A stretch of 64,000 nucleotides of DNA, taken from positions 4,712,001 to 4,776,000 of the forward strand of contig NZ_JAOQNK010000001.1 of NCBI RefSeq assembly GCF_025961315.1, written 5' to 3'. The notes beneath the pieces were generated by a model. That model was not told the origin of the DNA. It saw only the letters and a program-made list of their open reading frames with translations, and ran no database searches. The position numbers and the translations under genes were made by a program. Below are positions 31,347 to 40,816 of the stretch, piece by piece. Within the stretch, counting starts at the first letter, position 1; the number at the start of each line of letters is the position of its first letter. Source of the stretch: Sphingobacterium kitahiroshimense. GTDB lineage: Bacteria > Bacteroidota > Bacteroidia > Sphingobacteriales > Sphingobacteriaceae.

Positions 31347-33794
31347 ATGAAGATTTTAAAATTTGGAGGAACGTCGGTGGGCTCTGCAGCTAGTATCAAA
31401 GCAGTACTTAGCATTGTGAAGAAATCGTACAACTCTGGAGAGCAACCGTTGGTCGTCTTGTCTGCCATGTCAGGAGTTACTAATTTACTTTGTAAAATGG
31501 CTATTGATGCTTCTGAAGGCAAGTCTTTCCAAGAAGATTTAGCTTTGATAGAAACTAAGCATTTCGATGTTATTAAGGCATTAATAGTTGTGCGACACCA
31601 AAATCCTGTTTTTACTAAACTCAAATTGTTTTTCAACGAGATCGAAGAATTATTGCAGGGCATCTATGCATTAAGAGAGTTAAGTGAGCAAAGTAAGGAT
31701 TTGATTGTAAGTTATGGTGAACGTTGCTCTACCTTCATGGTATCTAAAATTTCGGAACAGGATTTAGAAGCATCTTTATTTGTTGATGCATCTCATTATA
31801 TTAAAACAGATTCTCATTTTGGACATGCTCATGTTAACGATCAGTTGACAGAACAACTTGTTAAGTCATTGTATTTAACAAACAATGATAAACTTATGTT
31901 CGTCACTGGATTTATAGCTTCTAATGAGAACGGACGTATGACAACCTTAGGTAGGGGAGGATCAGATTATACTGCCGCTATTTTTGGTTCTATTTTGAAT
32001 GCTACTGCAATCGAGATATGGACAGATGTTAATGGTATGCTGACTGCGGATCCACGGATTGTAAAAAAAGCATTTTCGTTGCCTGTTCTTTCTTATACAG
32101 AAGCTATGGAGCTTTCTTATTTCGGCGCCAAGGTCATCTATCCGCCAACGATGATTCCTGCTTTTCTAAAGAAGATACCTATTGTGATCCGTAATACGTT
32201 TGAGCCAGATTTCGCAGGTACTTTTATTCAGTTTGAAAGTGGAAAAACAACTTTACCAATTAAAGGTATTTCTTCGATAGGAGAAATATCTGTTATTAAC
32301 CTGAGCGGTTCAGGAATGATCGGTAAATCTGGATTTAGTGGCAGGTTGTTTACTTTATTAGCGAGAGAGCAGATTAATGTGGTCTTAATCACCCAGTCTT
32401 CTTCCGAACATAGTATCACTTTTGCGGTCAATCCAGAAGATGCATTACGTGCTAAGAGTTTAATTGAAAATGAATTTGAACTGGAAATACAGGCTAATAA
32501 ATTAATCAATCCGGAAATCGAAAATGACCTGTCTGTATTGGCTATTGTTGGTGAGAATATGAAGAAAACTCCAGGTATGTCAGGAAGATTATTTTCTTCA
32601 TTGGGCCGCAATGGAATTAATGTGCGTGCAATTGCACAAGGATCTTCGGAATATAATATATCTGTTATTATTTCGAAGAATGATTTATCAAAAGCCCTGA
32701 ATGCTGTTCACGATGCTTTTTTTGCTGAACTTAAGAAGACACTTTATGTTTTTAATCTGGGAACTGGAAATATTGGTTCTACTTTATTCAAGCAATTGGA
32801 GAGTCAATACGATTTCTTGCTTAGTAAAAATGATCTTGAAATCAAGGTGGTTGGTATTTCAAACAGCAAGAAAATGTTGTTTAATCTAGATGGTATTGAT
32901 TTGGCAAATTGGGACAGTGAACTTTTGCAACAGGGTGAGGATGCGGATTTAGCGGTATTCGTGGAACGTATGAAAGGTTTCAATCTTCCTAATTGTGTAT
33001 TTATAGATAATACTGCTAGTCGATTGCCTTCTAGCTATTATGAGGGAATTTTCCAATCTAATATTTCAATTGTTACCTGCAATAAAATTGCTAATTCAGG
33101 AAAATACGAACAATACAAAACATTGCGGGAGACGGCTCATAAGCATGGTGTTGATTTCTTCTATGAGACCAACGTTGGTGCCGGTCTTCCGATTGTGCGT
33201 GTTTTGAAAGACTTGATGTTAAGTGGTGACCGTATTGTTAAAATCGAAGCGATACTTTCTGGAACAATCTCTTACATCTTTAATAATTTTAAAGATGAGG
33301 CATCTTTTTATGATGTGGTAAAACAAGCGCAGGCTCTAGGTTATACTGAGCCGGATCCTCGTGATGATCTAGGTGGAGTTGATTTTATGCGTAAAATGTT
33401 GATTTTAGCACGTGATGCAGGTTATCCAATCGAAGCTGAAGATGTCAATTTAGGCGCAATATTACCTGAACCATGCTTGAAAGCAGATTCAGTGGAGTCT
33501 TTTTATGAAGAGCTTAAAAACGAGAACAGTTATTTTGAAGCATTAAAAGAAAAGGCTCGTCTTGAAAATAAAGTGATCCGTTATATTGGAAAATTAGAAG
33601 ATGGAATTGTTTCTATTTCTGTACAGATTGTAGACGACAAGCATCCTTTTTATGCACTGTCTGGAAGTGATAATATTATCTCATTCACGACAGAACGTTA
33701 TAAGGAAAGACCACTGGTGGTCAAAGGACCTGGTGCCGGAGCTGAAGTAACAGCTGCGGGAGTATTTGCAGATTTAGTAAATGTTGGCGCATAA
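31347..33794 (+). CDS. thrA: Bifunctional aspartokinase / homoserine dehydrogenase I
   Basis: The start at 31347 (MKILKFGGTSVGSAAS) is chosen because the frame upstream of it runs through the attenuator hairpin. The product of 815 residues has an aspartokinase domain (1 to about 300), two ACT-type regulatory segments (about 310-470, GKSGFSGRLFTLL and GMSGRLFSSLGRNGINVRAI) and a homoserine dehydrogenase domain (about 480-815) with NLGTGNIGS and the ETNVGAGLPIV motif. It catalyses the first and third steps from aspartate to threonine and methionine, usually with feedback inhibition by threonine. It leads thrABC. Confidence 0.95.
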   Translation: MKILKFGGTSVGSAASIKAVLSIVKKSYNSGEQPLVVLSAMSGVTNLLCKMAIDASEGKSFQEDLALIETKHFDVIKALIVVRHQNPVFTKLKLFFNEIEELLQGIYALRELSEQSKDLIVSYGERCSTFMVSKISEQDLEASLFVDASHYIKTDSHFGHAHVNDQLTEQLVKSLYLTNNDKLMFVTGFIASNENGRMTTLGRGGSDYTAAIFGSILNATAIEIWTDVNGMLTADPRIVKKAFSLPVLSYTEAMELSYFGAKVIYPPTMIPAFLKKIPIVIRNTFEPDFAGTFIQFESGKTTLPIKGISSIGEISVINLSGSGMIGKSGFSGRLFTLLAREQINVVLITQSSSEHSITFAVNPEDALRAKSLIENEFELEIQANKLINPEIENDLSVLAIVGENMKKTPGMSGRLFSSLGRNGINVRAIAQGSSEYNISVIISKNDLSKALNAVHDAFFAELKKTLYVFNLGTGNIGSTLFKQLESQYDFLLSKNDLEIKVVGISNSKKMLFNLDGIDLANWDSELLQQGEDADLAVFVERMKGFNLPNCVFIDNTASRLPSSYYEGIFQSNISIVTCNKIANSGKYEQYKTLRETAHKHGVDFFYETNVGAGLPIVRVLKDLMLSGDRIVKIEAILSGTISYIFNNFKDEASFYDVVKQAQALGYTEPDPRDDLGGVDFMRKMLILARDAGYPIEAEDVNLGAILPEPCLKADSVESFYEELKNENSYFEALKEKARLENKVIRYIGKLEDGIVSISVQIVDDKHPFYALSGSDNIISFTTERYKERPLVVKGPGAGAEVTAAGVFADLVNVGA

Positions 33795-33849
33795 TCAAAA
33801 GTTTCACTAGACCTGTTATTGCATTGGATAACAGTAATAAATATTAAAT

Positions 33850-34830
33850 ATGAAAACTTCTCTATCGAAGAAAAAGATAAATCTGGATAATATGTTGGAT
33901 CACATTCATGTTTTCGCTCCGGCGACAGTCGCGAATATGATTTGTGGTTTTGATATTTTGGGCTTTGCTTTAGAAGAACCAGGAGATGAAGTAATCATGC
34001 GAAAAACGAGTGTACCAGGAGTTGTGATCACTAAAATCACAGGTGATGATGGACGTCTTCCGATGGATGCCGACAAAAATACGGTGTCCGCTTGTGTACA
34101 GTTTCTATTGCAGCATCTGGAGTTAGAAGATCGAGTGGGAGTCGAAATTGAATTACATAAGCATATGCCTATTGGATCAGGTTTGGGATCAAGTGCTGCG
34201 AGTACTGTGGCAGGTCTATTTGCTATTAATAAAATGCTGGACGATCCCCTTTCTAAAGAAGAACTATTACCTTTTTGTGTGGAAGGCGAACGATTAGCAT
34301 GTGGACATGGTCATGCTGATAATGTTGCTCCTTCTTTATTTGGCGGTATTACCTTGATTAGAGGACATGACCCTCTGGATCTCATTCCTTTGCCTGTACC
34401 GGAAGAATTAGTTGCTGCTGTGGTATTTCCACAGGTTGATGTTCCTACCCGTGACGCACGCCAATTGATTAAAGAAAAGGTGTTGTTAAAAGATGCCGTA
34501 ATTCAATGGGGGAATATTGCAGGACTTGTAGCAGGGCTCTTTAAAAATGATTATGATCTCATATCGCGAAGTATGCAGGATGTATTGATCGAACCGACTC
34601 GGGCCATTTTGATTCCTCAGTTTTATGAAATGAAGCAAATTGCATTAGAAAATGGTGCATTGAGTTTTGGCATTTCTGGTTCAGGTCCTTCTGTTGTGGC
34701 AATCACAAGGGATAAGGCTATGGCGAAGCAGATCGTTGAACAGATCAAGGCTCATCTAGCTGAATCAGAGATTGAAAGTTATGGATATGTATCGGGTGTT
34801 AATGTTGATGGACCTAAAGTATTAAATTAA
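33850..34830 (+). CDS. thrB: Homoserine kinase
   Basis: A 326-residue GHMP kinase. The ATP-loop motif PIGSGLGSSAAS lies near residues 105-116, HGHADNVAPSLFGG near 153 and the C-terminal SGSGPSVVAIT near 280. It phosphorylates homoserine. The start could also be the ATG at 33892 (MLDHIHVFAPATVANM), where homologues usually begin; the 14 preceding residues are Lys-rich and may be an overcall. 55 bp separate it from thrA and 7 bp from thrC. Confidence 0.94.
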   Translation: MKTSLSKKKINLDNMLDHIHVFAPATVANMICGFDILGFALEEPGDEVIMRKTSVPGVVITKITGDDGRLPMDADKNTVSACVQFLLQHLELEDRVGVEIELHKHMPIGSGLGSSAASTVAGLFAINKMLDDPLSKEELLPFCVEGERLACGHGHADNVAPSLFGGITLIRGHDPLDLIPLPVPEELVAAVVFPQVDVPTRDARQLIKEKVLLKDAVIQWGNIAGLVAGLFKNDYDLISRSMQDVLIEPTRAILIPQFYEMKQIALENGALSFGISGSGPSVVAITRDKAMAKQIVEQIKAHLAESEIESYGYVSGVNVDGPKVLN

Positions 34831-34837
34831 GATTATT

Positions 34838-36145
34838 ATGAAATTTTACAGTACCAATAATAAAGCATTACGTGTTTCTTTTAAAGATGCAGTTTTTAAT
34901 TCACTACCTGCAGATAAAGGACTTTATATGCCTCTGGAGATTCCACAATTGGATCCCTATTTTATCAAAAATATACAACAATATTCGCTTCAAGAAATTG
35001 CATTTACAATAGCTCAAGCTTTTATTGAAGATGATATCCCTGCTGATGTGCTTAGAAATATTATAGCCGATGCTATTAATTTTGATGCTCCTGTTAAGTT
35101 TTTGAGTTCTGATACTGCGGTATTAGAATTATTTCATGGGCCTTCTTATGCCTTTAAAGATTTTGGTGCGCGCTTTATGAGTCGTGTTATGGCGTATTTT
35201 TCGGGTGCAGATGATAAGTTATTGGATGTACTGGTTGCGACATCTGGAGATACGGGCGGAGCAGTTGCTTTGGGTTTCTTGGGTGTTGCAGGTACACGTG
35301 TTACCATTTTGTATCCAAAAGGTAAAGTATCTGATATTCAGGAGTTACAATTAACTACTAATGGCCAAAATATAAGAGCCATTGAAATTGATGGAACTTT
35401 TGATGATTGTCAAGCATTGGTTAAACGAGCTTTCAATGATCCGGAGCTTAATGAACAACTGAGATTAACATCGGCTAATTCCATTAATATTGCACGTCTG
35501 ATCCCGCAGACATTTTATTATTTCTATGCTTATGCACAATTGAAAGCGCAAGGCTCGGACAGAGTTGTGTTTACGGTGCCAAGTGGTAATTTTGGTAATA
35601 TCGGTGCCGGCTTATTGGCTTTCAAAATGGGACTTCCTGTAGAGCAGTTTGTTGCGGCTACAAATGCAAATGATACTGTTCCACGTTTTATTAAATCTGG
35701 AAAATATGAACCCAAGCCATCTGTACAAACTTTAGCAAATGCGATGGATGTCGGGGATCCGAGTAACTGGGTTCGTATTCAAGATTTATTTGATTATAAT
35801 CTGGATAATTTAAAAGGCATGATCACCACATACACGTATACAGATAAGGAAACTCGGGCAGCGATGGAACAGTTGCACCATACTTATCATTATGTGGCTT
35901 GTCCGCATACGGCTATTGCTTGGTTGGGATCACAGGCTTACCGTGGTGAACATCCAGGTTCTTATGGATCTGTATTTTTATCTACAGCACACCCTTGTAA
36001 ATTTCCGGATGCTATTTCGGAGCAGGTATTCAGTAAAATTAAATTGCCTTTAGGCGTTGAACAATTACACAATAAAGATAAGGTTGTAGAAGCTTTTCCT
36101 GTTGATTATGCTGTTTTTAAAAATTACTTAATCACGCATAAATAG
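34838..36145 (+). CDS. thrC: Threonine synthase
   Basis: A 435-residue PLP enzyme. The Schiff-base lysine is Lys107 in SYAFKDFGARF, the phosphate-binding loop is ATSGDTGGAVALGF (about 128-141), and HPCKFPDAI lies near the C-terminus. It converts O-phosphohomoserine to threonine, the last step of the thr operon. The terminator lies immediately after. Confidence 0.96.
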   Translation: MKFYSTNNKALRVSFKDAVFNSLPADKGLYMPLEIPQLDPYFIKNIQQYSLQEIAFTIAQAFIEDDIPADVLRNIIADAINFDAPVKFLSSDTAVLELFHGPSYAFKDFGARFMSRVMAYFSGADDKLLDVLVATSGDTGGAVALGFLGVAGTRVTILYPKGKVSDIQELQLTTNGQNIRAIEIDGTFDDCQALVKRAFNDPELNEQLRLTSANSINIARLIPQTFYYFYAYAQLKAQGSDRVVFTVPSGNFGNIGAGLLAFKMGLPVEQFVAATNANDTVPRFIKSGKYEPKPSVQTLANAMDVGDPSNWVRIQDLFDYNLDNLKGMITTYTYTDKETRAAMEQLHHTYHYVACPHTAIAWLGSQAYRGEHPGSYGSVFLSTAHPCKFPDAISEQVFSKIKLPLGVEQLHNKDKVVEAFPVDYAVFKNYLITHK

Positions 36146-36148
36146 TTG

Positions 36149-36174
36149 AATAGGCTCATTTAAATGGGCCTATT
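36149..36174 (+). terminator. Terminator of the thr operon
   Basis: AATAGGC-CATTT and AAATG-GCCTATT form a stem with a T/G mismatch, followed by a T-rich stretch. Confidence 0.65.
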
Positions 36175-36273
36175 TAATTTATATTCTTTTTTTGAAGAGT
36201 TTTAGATAAACATCGAGATTTAAACTTATGATAAATTTAGGTGGCAAGATGTTTCAAATAAGTTGAAAACCTG

Positions 36274-36281
36274 TACTTTTG
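36274..36281 (+). promoter_or_regulatory. -7 element next to the methyltransferase start (TACTTTTG)
   Basis: Matches TAnnTTTG. Only 5 bp separate it from the ATG at 36287, which would place the transcription start at or next to the start codon. Confidence 0.45.
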
Positions 36282-36286
36282 TTCCG

Positions 36287-37474
36287 ATGAAAAAAATTAT
36301 TCTGAATAAAGGAAAAGATAAGGCAGCTTGGCAACTTCATCCTTGGGTCTTTTCTGGTGCAATAAAGCGTATAGATGGTGCACCCGATAACGGGGATGTT
36401 GTTACTGTTTTTAATGCAGAAAATGAGTTTATTGCTTTCGGACTTTTTCACGATTCATCTCGTGTAGCTGTTCGTTTATTAGAATGGCATCCTGATCAAC
36501 AGATCAACGAACAATGGTGGCGCAAGCGTATTCAAAAGGCTGTTGAAGCACGCCGTCATTTATTGATTGAAGGAAAGAATGATACTGCAAGGTTGATTTT
36601 TGCTGAGGCAGATTTTGTTCCTGGATTGATTGTGGATAAGTATGCTGATTATATCTCAATACAAGTTCATGCTGCAGGGGTTGAAAGAATCAAGGATGTG
36701 GTTATTGATGAGCTGAACAAATTATTAAGTCCTAAGGGGATTTATGAGCGTTCAGATCTTAAATCACGCGAGCATGAGGGATTGCCGGATACAAACGGTT
36801 TACTTTTTGGAGAACTTCCACCTGAGTTTGTTGAGATTATTGAAAATGGTATTCGTTATCAGGTGAATATTATAGATGGCCAAAAATCAGGCTTTTATTG
36901 TGATCAAAGAGAGAATAGAGCTTTAACAGCTCAATATGTGAAGGGTAAAAAGGTGCTGGATTGCTTTTGTTATTCTGGCGGTTTTACTTTAAATGCTTTC
37001 CATGAAGGGGCGGCAAGCGTTACTTCTGTGGACAGTTCTGCTTTAGCAATTGAAACGTTGAGACGTAATATTCTGTTAAATGGATATAGTGAAGAAGCAC
37101 ATGTTGCTATCCAATCTGATGTGAATAAGCAATTGAAGGTATTTGCTGAAGAGCAGCAAAAATTTGATGTCATTGTATTAGATCCACCAAAGTATGCTCC
37201 TTCAAGATCTTCGTTAGAACGTGCTTCACGTGCATATAAGGATCTGAATAGAAGAGGATTATTGCTTTTGGAATCGGGAGGTTTATTGGCTACTTTTTCA
37301 TGTTCTTCTGCTATGGACATTGACACTTTTAAGCAAGTATTGGCATGGGCAGCATTGGATGCCGGCAAAGAAATACAGTTTATTAGACAATTTCATCAAC
37401 CAGATGACCATCCGGTAAGAGCATCATTCCCAGAAGGGGAATATTTAAAAGGATTATTAGTAAGAGTTATTTAA
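36287..37474 (+). CDS. Class I SAM-dependent rRNA methyltransferase (RlmI/PUA type)
   Basis: About 395 residues from the ATG at 36287 (MKKIILNKGKDKAAWQLHPWVFSG). An in-frame ATG at 36263 lies upstream of the likely promoter element and is not preferred. The N-terminal PUA domain (1-75), a central domain and the Rossmann methyltransferase core are visible: VLDCFCYSGGFTLNAF (SAM motif I) and DVIVLDPPKYAPS (motif IV). The architecture is that of RlmI, which makes 5-methylcytosine in 23S rRNA, but the target is inferred only from the family. Confidence 0.9.
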   Translation: MKKIILNKGKDKAAWQLHPWVFSGAIKRIDGAPDNGDVVTVFNAENEFIAFGLFHDSSRVAVRLLEWHPDQQINEQWWRKRIQKAVEARRHLLIEGKNDTARLIFAEADFVPGLIVDKYADYISIQVHAAGVERIKDVVIDELNKLLSPKGIYERSDLKSREHEGLPDTNGLLFGELPPEFVEIIENGIRYQVNIIDGQKSGFYCDQRENRALTAQYVKGKKVLDCFCYSGGFTLNAFHEGAASVTSVDSSALAIETLRRNILLNGYSEEAHVAIQSDVNKQLKVFAEEQQKFDVIVLDPPKYAPSRSSLERASRAYKDLNRRGLLLLESGGLLATFSCSSAMDIDTFKQVLAWAALDAGKEIQFIRQFHQPDDHPVRASFPEGEYLKGLLVRVI

Positions 37475-37480
37475 AAAAAT

Positions 37481-37515
37481 AAAAGAGGTTTCTAAATGTG
37501 GGGAACCTCTTTTTT
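37481..37515 (+). terminator. Terminator of the methyltransferase gene
   Basis: AAAAGAGGTT and AACCTCTTTT stem, T-run to 37515, only 6 bp before the next ATG at 37521. The MFS gene would then have a promoter overlapping this site or depend on read-through. Confidence 0.75.
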
Positions 37516-37520
37516 ACGTT

Positions 37521-38723
37521 ATGGAAGTACAAAATAATAAGATTAGGCCCGAGTTTTCTATTTTACTCGCAGTTAGTTTCGCTCATTTATTAAATGATAT
37601 GATTCAGGGTGTTATTCCGTCAGTTTATCCTTTATTAAAAGAAGAACATCATTTGAGTTTTTCTCAGATTGGAATTATAACGCTTGTATATCAGATCGCG
37701 GCATCTATTTTTCAACCTGTTGTAGGTTCGTTTACAGATAAGCGACCAATGCCTTATTCGCAGATTATCGGTATGACTTTTTCGATTTCGGGCATGGCAC
37801 TTTTTGCTTATGCGCCAAGTTATGCTTTGATTTTGTGTGCTGTATTTTTGGTTGGGATAGGTTCTTCGATATTTCATCCTGAATCTTCCCGAGTTGCTTA
37901 TATGGCATCTGGCGGAAAACGAAGTATGGCACAATCTATTTTTCAGATCGGAGGTAATGCAGGTACTGCGCTGGCTCCAATTATCGTCGCATATCTTGTT
38001 TTACCGAAAGGACAATCATCTATTGCCTGGTTTTGTGTTATTGGAATCATAGGGCAGATTGTTTCTTATTATATTGGCAGTTGGTATAGTGAAAAGCTTA
38101 AAAATAGAGCTAAAAATGCAAGTGCTGGTATGCGTATACCGGATCTATCGGAAGCTCGTGTAGTGCTAACGGTTGTTGTCCTGATGCTATTAATTATCTC
38201 GAAGTACTTTTACATTGCTAGTATTACTAATTATTTTCAGTTTTATACCATGGAGAAGTTTGGTTTAACGGAAATTCAAGCGCAAGTGTATCTATTTTAC
38301 TTCTTAATTGCTGTTGCGGCGGGCACATTGTTAGGTGGAATTTTTGGTGACCGTTTCGGAAGAAAGTATGTGATTTGGTTTTCAGTTTTGGGAGTCGCGC
38401 CTTTTTCTTTACTATTGCCCTATGCAGATTATACCATGACTGGTGTATTAGTGGTTATTATAGGTTTAATCTTATCATCGGCATTCCCAGCTATCATTGT
38501 TTATGCACAGGAGCTGTTGCCTAAAAAATTAGGTATGGTTTCTGGCTTATTCTATGGTTTCGCATTTGGTATGGGTGGTTTGGGATCAGCGTTATTAGGC
38601 TGGCAGGCGGACCATACATCGATTGAGTTTATTTATCATGTATGTTCTTATCTACCGCTTATTGGCGTCGTTGCATATTTCTTGCCGAATCTACAAAAAA
38701 CAGCTTATAAAGATGTGATGTAA
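37521..38723 (+). CDS. MFS transporter, fosmidomycin-resistance (Fsr)-like
   Basis: A 400-residue protein with about twelve membrane segments and the motif A-like loop FTDKRPMPYSQ. The opening AVSFAHLLNDMIQGVIPSVYPLL with HLSFSQIGIITLVYQ is characteristic of the Fsr/FsmR branch of the major facilitator superfamily, drug exporters of the inner membrane. The substrate here is not predictable. It begins 46 bp after the methyltransferase stop, behind its terminator. Confidence 0.87.
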   Translation: MEVQNNKIRPEFSILLAVSFAHLLNDMIQGVIPSVYPLLKEEHHLSFSQIGIITLVYQIAASIFQPVVGSFTDKRPMPYSQIIGMTFSISGMALFAYAPSYALILCAVFLVGIGSSIFHPESSRVAYMASGGKRSMAQSIFQIGGNAGTALAPIIVAYLVLPKGQSSIAWFCVIGIIGQIVSYYIGSWYSEKLKNRAKNASAGMRIPDLSEARVVLTVVVLMLLIISKYFYIASITNYFQFYTMEKFGLTEIQAQVYLFYFLIAVAAGTLLGGIFGDRFGRKYVIWFSVLGVAPFSLLLPYADYTMTGVLVVIIGLILSSAFPAIIVYAQELLPKKLGMVSGLFYGFAFGMGGLGSALLGWQADHTSIEFIYHVCSYLPLIGVVAYFLPNLQKTAYKDVM

Positions 38724-38741
38724 ATCTTCTTTGCTTTACAT

Positions 38742-38781
38742 AAAATAAATAAAGTGCTCCATGGAGCGCTTTATTTATTTT
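38742..38781. terminator. Bidirectional terminator between MFS and GDSL genes
   Basis: AAAATAAATAAAG-GCTCC mirrored by GGAGC-CTTTATTTATTTT; the hairpin is shared by the two converging genes and overlaps the last codons of the GDSL gene. Confidence 0.75.
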
Positions 38782-39536
38782 ATAACATCGAGCCATCCTT
38801 TTGCCATTAAACTGGCTCCAGCTAACGAAGTGTGAACTCCATCTGTTGTCCAATAAGAGCCTGAGGCCTTTTGTTCGGCATTATCAAATATTGATTGATA
38901 TGGAATTAATGAAGCATTAAATTCTTTTGAGATATCAACACAAGCTTGTTGGTAACCTGCGAAGTCGGGAAACCAGTCCTCTGTAACATGTTGTACATTT
39001 TTAACGCCGAATGGCTCTCCTATAATCAGCTTTACGTTCGGTAATTTTGATAGCGTCTGCTGTAATAAAGTCTGGTATTGTTTCTTAAACTGTTCTGGTG
39101 TATTTGTTGCACCACTATCCTTTGTTCTCCAAAAATCGTTTACACCGATCAGAATACTTAGAATAGTGGGTTGAATATCGATGGTATCTTCTTGCCATCT
39201 ATTTTGCAAATCTGGTATTCGATTTCCACTGATACCGCGATTGTATATCTTGAGATTTTTATCGGCATATTTTTCTAACAGCACCGCGGCGGCTAGATTT
39301 GCATAACCAGAACCTAACGCCCAGTTGTCATTTGCATTTTTATTTTTTCTATCCCGACCATTATCCGTGATTGAGTCTCCTTGAAATAAGATTACATCGT
39401 CTTTGCTTATACTTATTCTTTTTGATTTATTTAGGTTGTCCAGGCTTTCAGCCTGAGCAGAAAATAAATTGGCGTTAGTTAATAAACTAGCGCCAATAAT
39501 ACTTTTTGTAATAAATGATCTGCGATTCGTTTTCAT
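38775..39536 (-). CDS. SGNH/GDSL-family hydrolase with twin-arginine signal
   Basis: A 253-residue esterase-like protein. The N-terminus NRRSFITKS followed by a hydrophobic stretch is a Tat export signal. SGNH blocks are clear: FQGDSITDNG (Ser55), the Gly in SGNRIP, GVNDFW (Asn) and DGVHTS with the catalytic Asp and His. Members deacetylate or deacylate carbohydrates and lipids. It overlaps the shared terminator and is followed on the same strand by nothing until the MFS gene end. The Tat signal fits the tatA gene in this window. Confidence 0.9.
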   Translation of the reverse strand: MKTNRRSFITKSIIGASLLTNANLFSAQAESLDNLNKSKRISISKDDVILFQGDSITDNGRDRKNKNANDNWALGSGYANLAAAVLLEKYADKNLKIYNRGISGNRIPDLQNRWQEDTIDIQPTILSILIGVNDFWRTKDSGATNTPEQFKKQYQTLLQQTLSKLPNVKLIIGEPFGVKNVQHVTEDWFPDFAGYQQACVDISKEFNASLIPYQSIFDNAEQKASGSYWTTDGVHTSLAGASLMAKGWLDVIK

Positions 39537-39572
39537 ATTTAGTTATACGTTGATAGACTAAATATAAAAAAA

Positions 39573-40760
39573 CTAAGTATATTTTTCTATACCATCAAGG
39601 ATAATTTTACAAGCTTTTTCAATTTCATCGTTTGTGATGGTCAAAGGAGGAGCTACACGCAATGCTGTTTCACAATGTAAATACCAATCAATCATGATTC
39701 CTTGTTGTGCGCAATAATTACTCACATTATAAACCTGGTCAAAAGTTTCAAGCTGTAGACACATCATCAATCCTTTTCCTCTAATTTCTATAATTTTAGG
39801 ATGTTGTAATAGTGTTCTGAATAGTTGTTCTTTCTCAGCAACTTGTTCTACCAATTGATTTTCTCTGATGAATTCTAAAGATGCTTTTGCGGCCGCACAA
39901 CTAACAGGATGTCCGCCAAAAGTCGTGATATGACCGAGCATCGGATTGTCTTTGATTACATCCATCACTTGCTTCGATGCAACGAATGCTCCTAAAGGCA
40001 TACCGCCACCGATACCTTTGGCAAGCATGAGAATATCAGGTACGATATCATAATGTTCGAATGCAAATAACTTTCCAGTTCTACCAAAGCCTGTTTGAAT
40101 CTCATCAAAGACTAGCAATGTTCCTGTTTCATTACAACGTTTACGTAAAGCCTGCATATATGAAATATCAGGAACACGTACTCCAGCTTCTCCTTGTATA
40201 GCTTCAATAATTACAGCTGCAGTCTTTTCTGTGATCAGCGATAAGTCATCACTATTATTGAATGTTATGAATTCTATTTCGGGAAGTAATGGTGCGTATG
40301 CAGTATGATATTCTTCATTTCCGATAAGGCTTAATGCTCCCTGTGTACTGCCGTGATATGCTTTTTTCGCTGCTATAATCTGTCTTCTTCCAGTAAAGCG
40401 CTTTGCTACCTTCATACTTCCTTCGACGGCCTCTGCGCCTGAATTGGTAAAATAGACTGATTCAAATTGTTTTGGAAGTACAGCTAATAAGTCAGTTGCA
40501 AATTCAACTTGTGGAGCTTGTACAAATTCACCATATACAGTAACATGTAAGTATTTTTCAAGCTGATCTTTGATTGCCTGGATAACTTTTGGATTTCTAT
40601 GCCCAATATTACTGACATTGAATCCTGAAACCAAATCCATATATTCTTCACCATTTGGTCCATATAAATAGACTCCTTCTGCTTTTGCTATTTCAATCAT
40701 CCTTGGTGAATTTGATGTTTGAGCCGTATTTAGCAGAAAAAGTTCCCGATTATTTAGCAT
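39573..40760 (-). CDS. Class III PLP-dependent aminotransferase (ornithine/acetylornithine type)
   Basis: A 395-residue enzyme with the PLP lysine Lys248 in LMLAKGIGGG, the substrate-site FTNSGAEAVEGSMK (about 104-117), the VFDEIQTGFGRTG (about 217-229) and HITTFGGHP motifs. Members transfer the omega-amino group of ornithine, acetylornithine, GABA or diaminopelargonate. The preference is not visible. It lies alone between the GDSL gene and the sigma operon. Confidence 0.85.
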   Translation of the reverse strand: MLNNRELFLLNTAQTSNSPRMIEIAKAEGVYLYGPNGEEYMDLVSGFNVSNIGHRNPKVIQAIKDQLEKYLHVTVYGEFVQAPQVEFATDLLAVLPKQFESVYFTNSGAEAVEGSMKVAKRFTGRRQIIAAKKAYHGSTQGALSLIGNEEYHTAYAPLLPEIEFITFNNSDDLSLITEKTAAVIIEAIQGEAGVRVPDISYMQALRKRCNETGTLLVFDEIQTGFGRTGKLFAFEHYDIVPDILMLAKGIGGGMPLGAFVASKQVMDVIKDNPMLGHITTFGGHPVSCAAAKASLEFIRENQLVEQVAEKEQLFRTLLQHPKIIEIRGKGLMMCLQLETFDQVYNVSNYCAQQGIMIDWYLHCETALRVAPPLTITNDEIEKACKIILDGIEKYT

Positions 40761-40780
40761 CTTATTAGTTGTTTAAAAAA

Positions 40781-40807
40781 AAGAAGAAGTCTTTTGGACT
40801 TCTTCTT
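40781..40807 (-). terminator. Terminator of the ECF sigma operon
   Basis: AAGAAGAAGTC stem with GACTTCTTCTT around a TTTTG loop, followed on the minus strand by eight Ts. It sits just past the stop at 40817. Confidence 0.8.
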
Positions 40808-40816
40808 ATATGCGTA

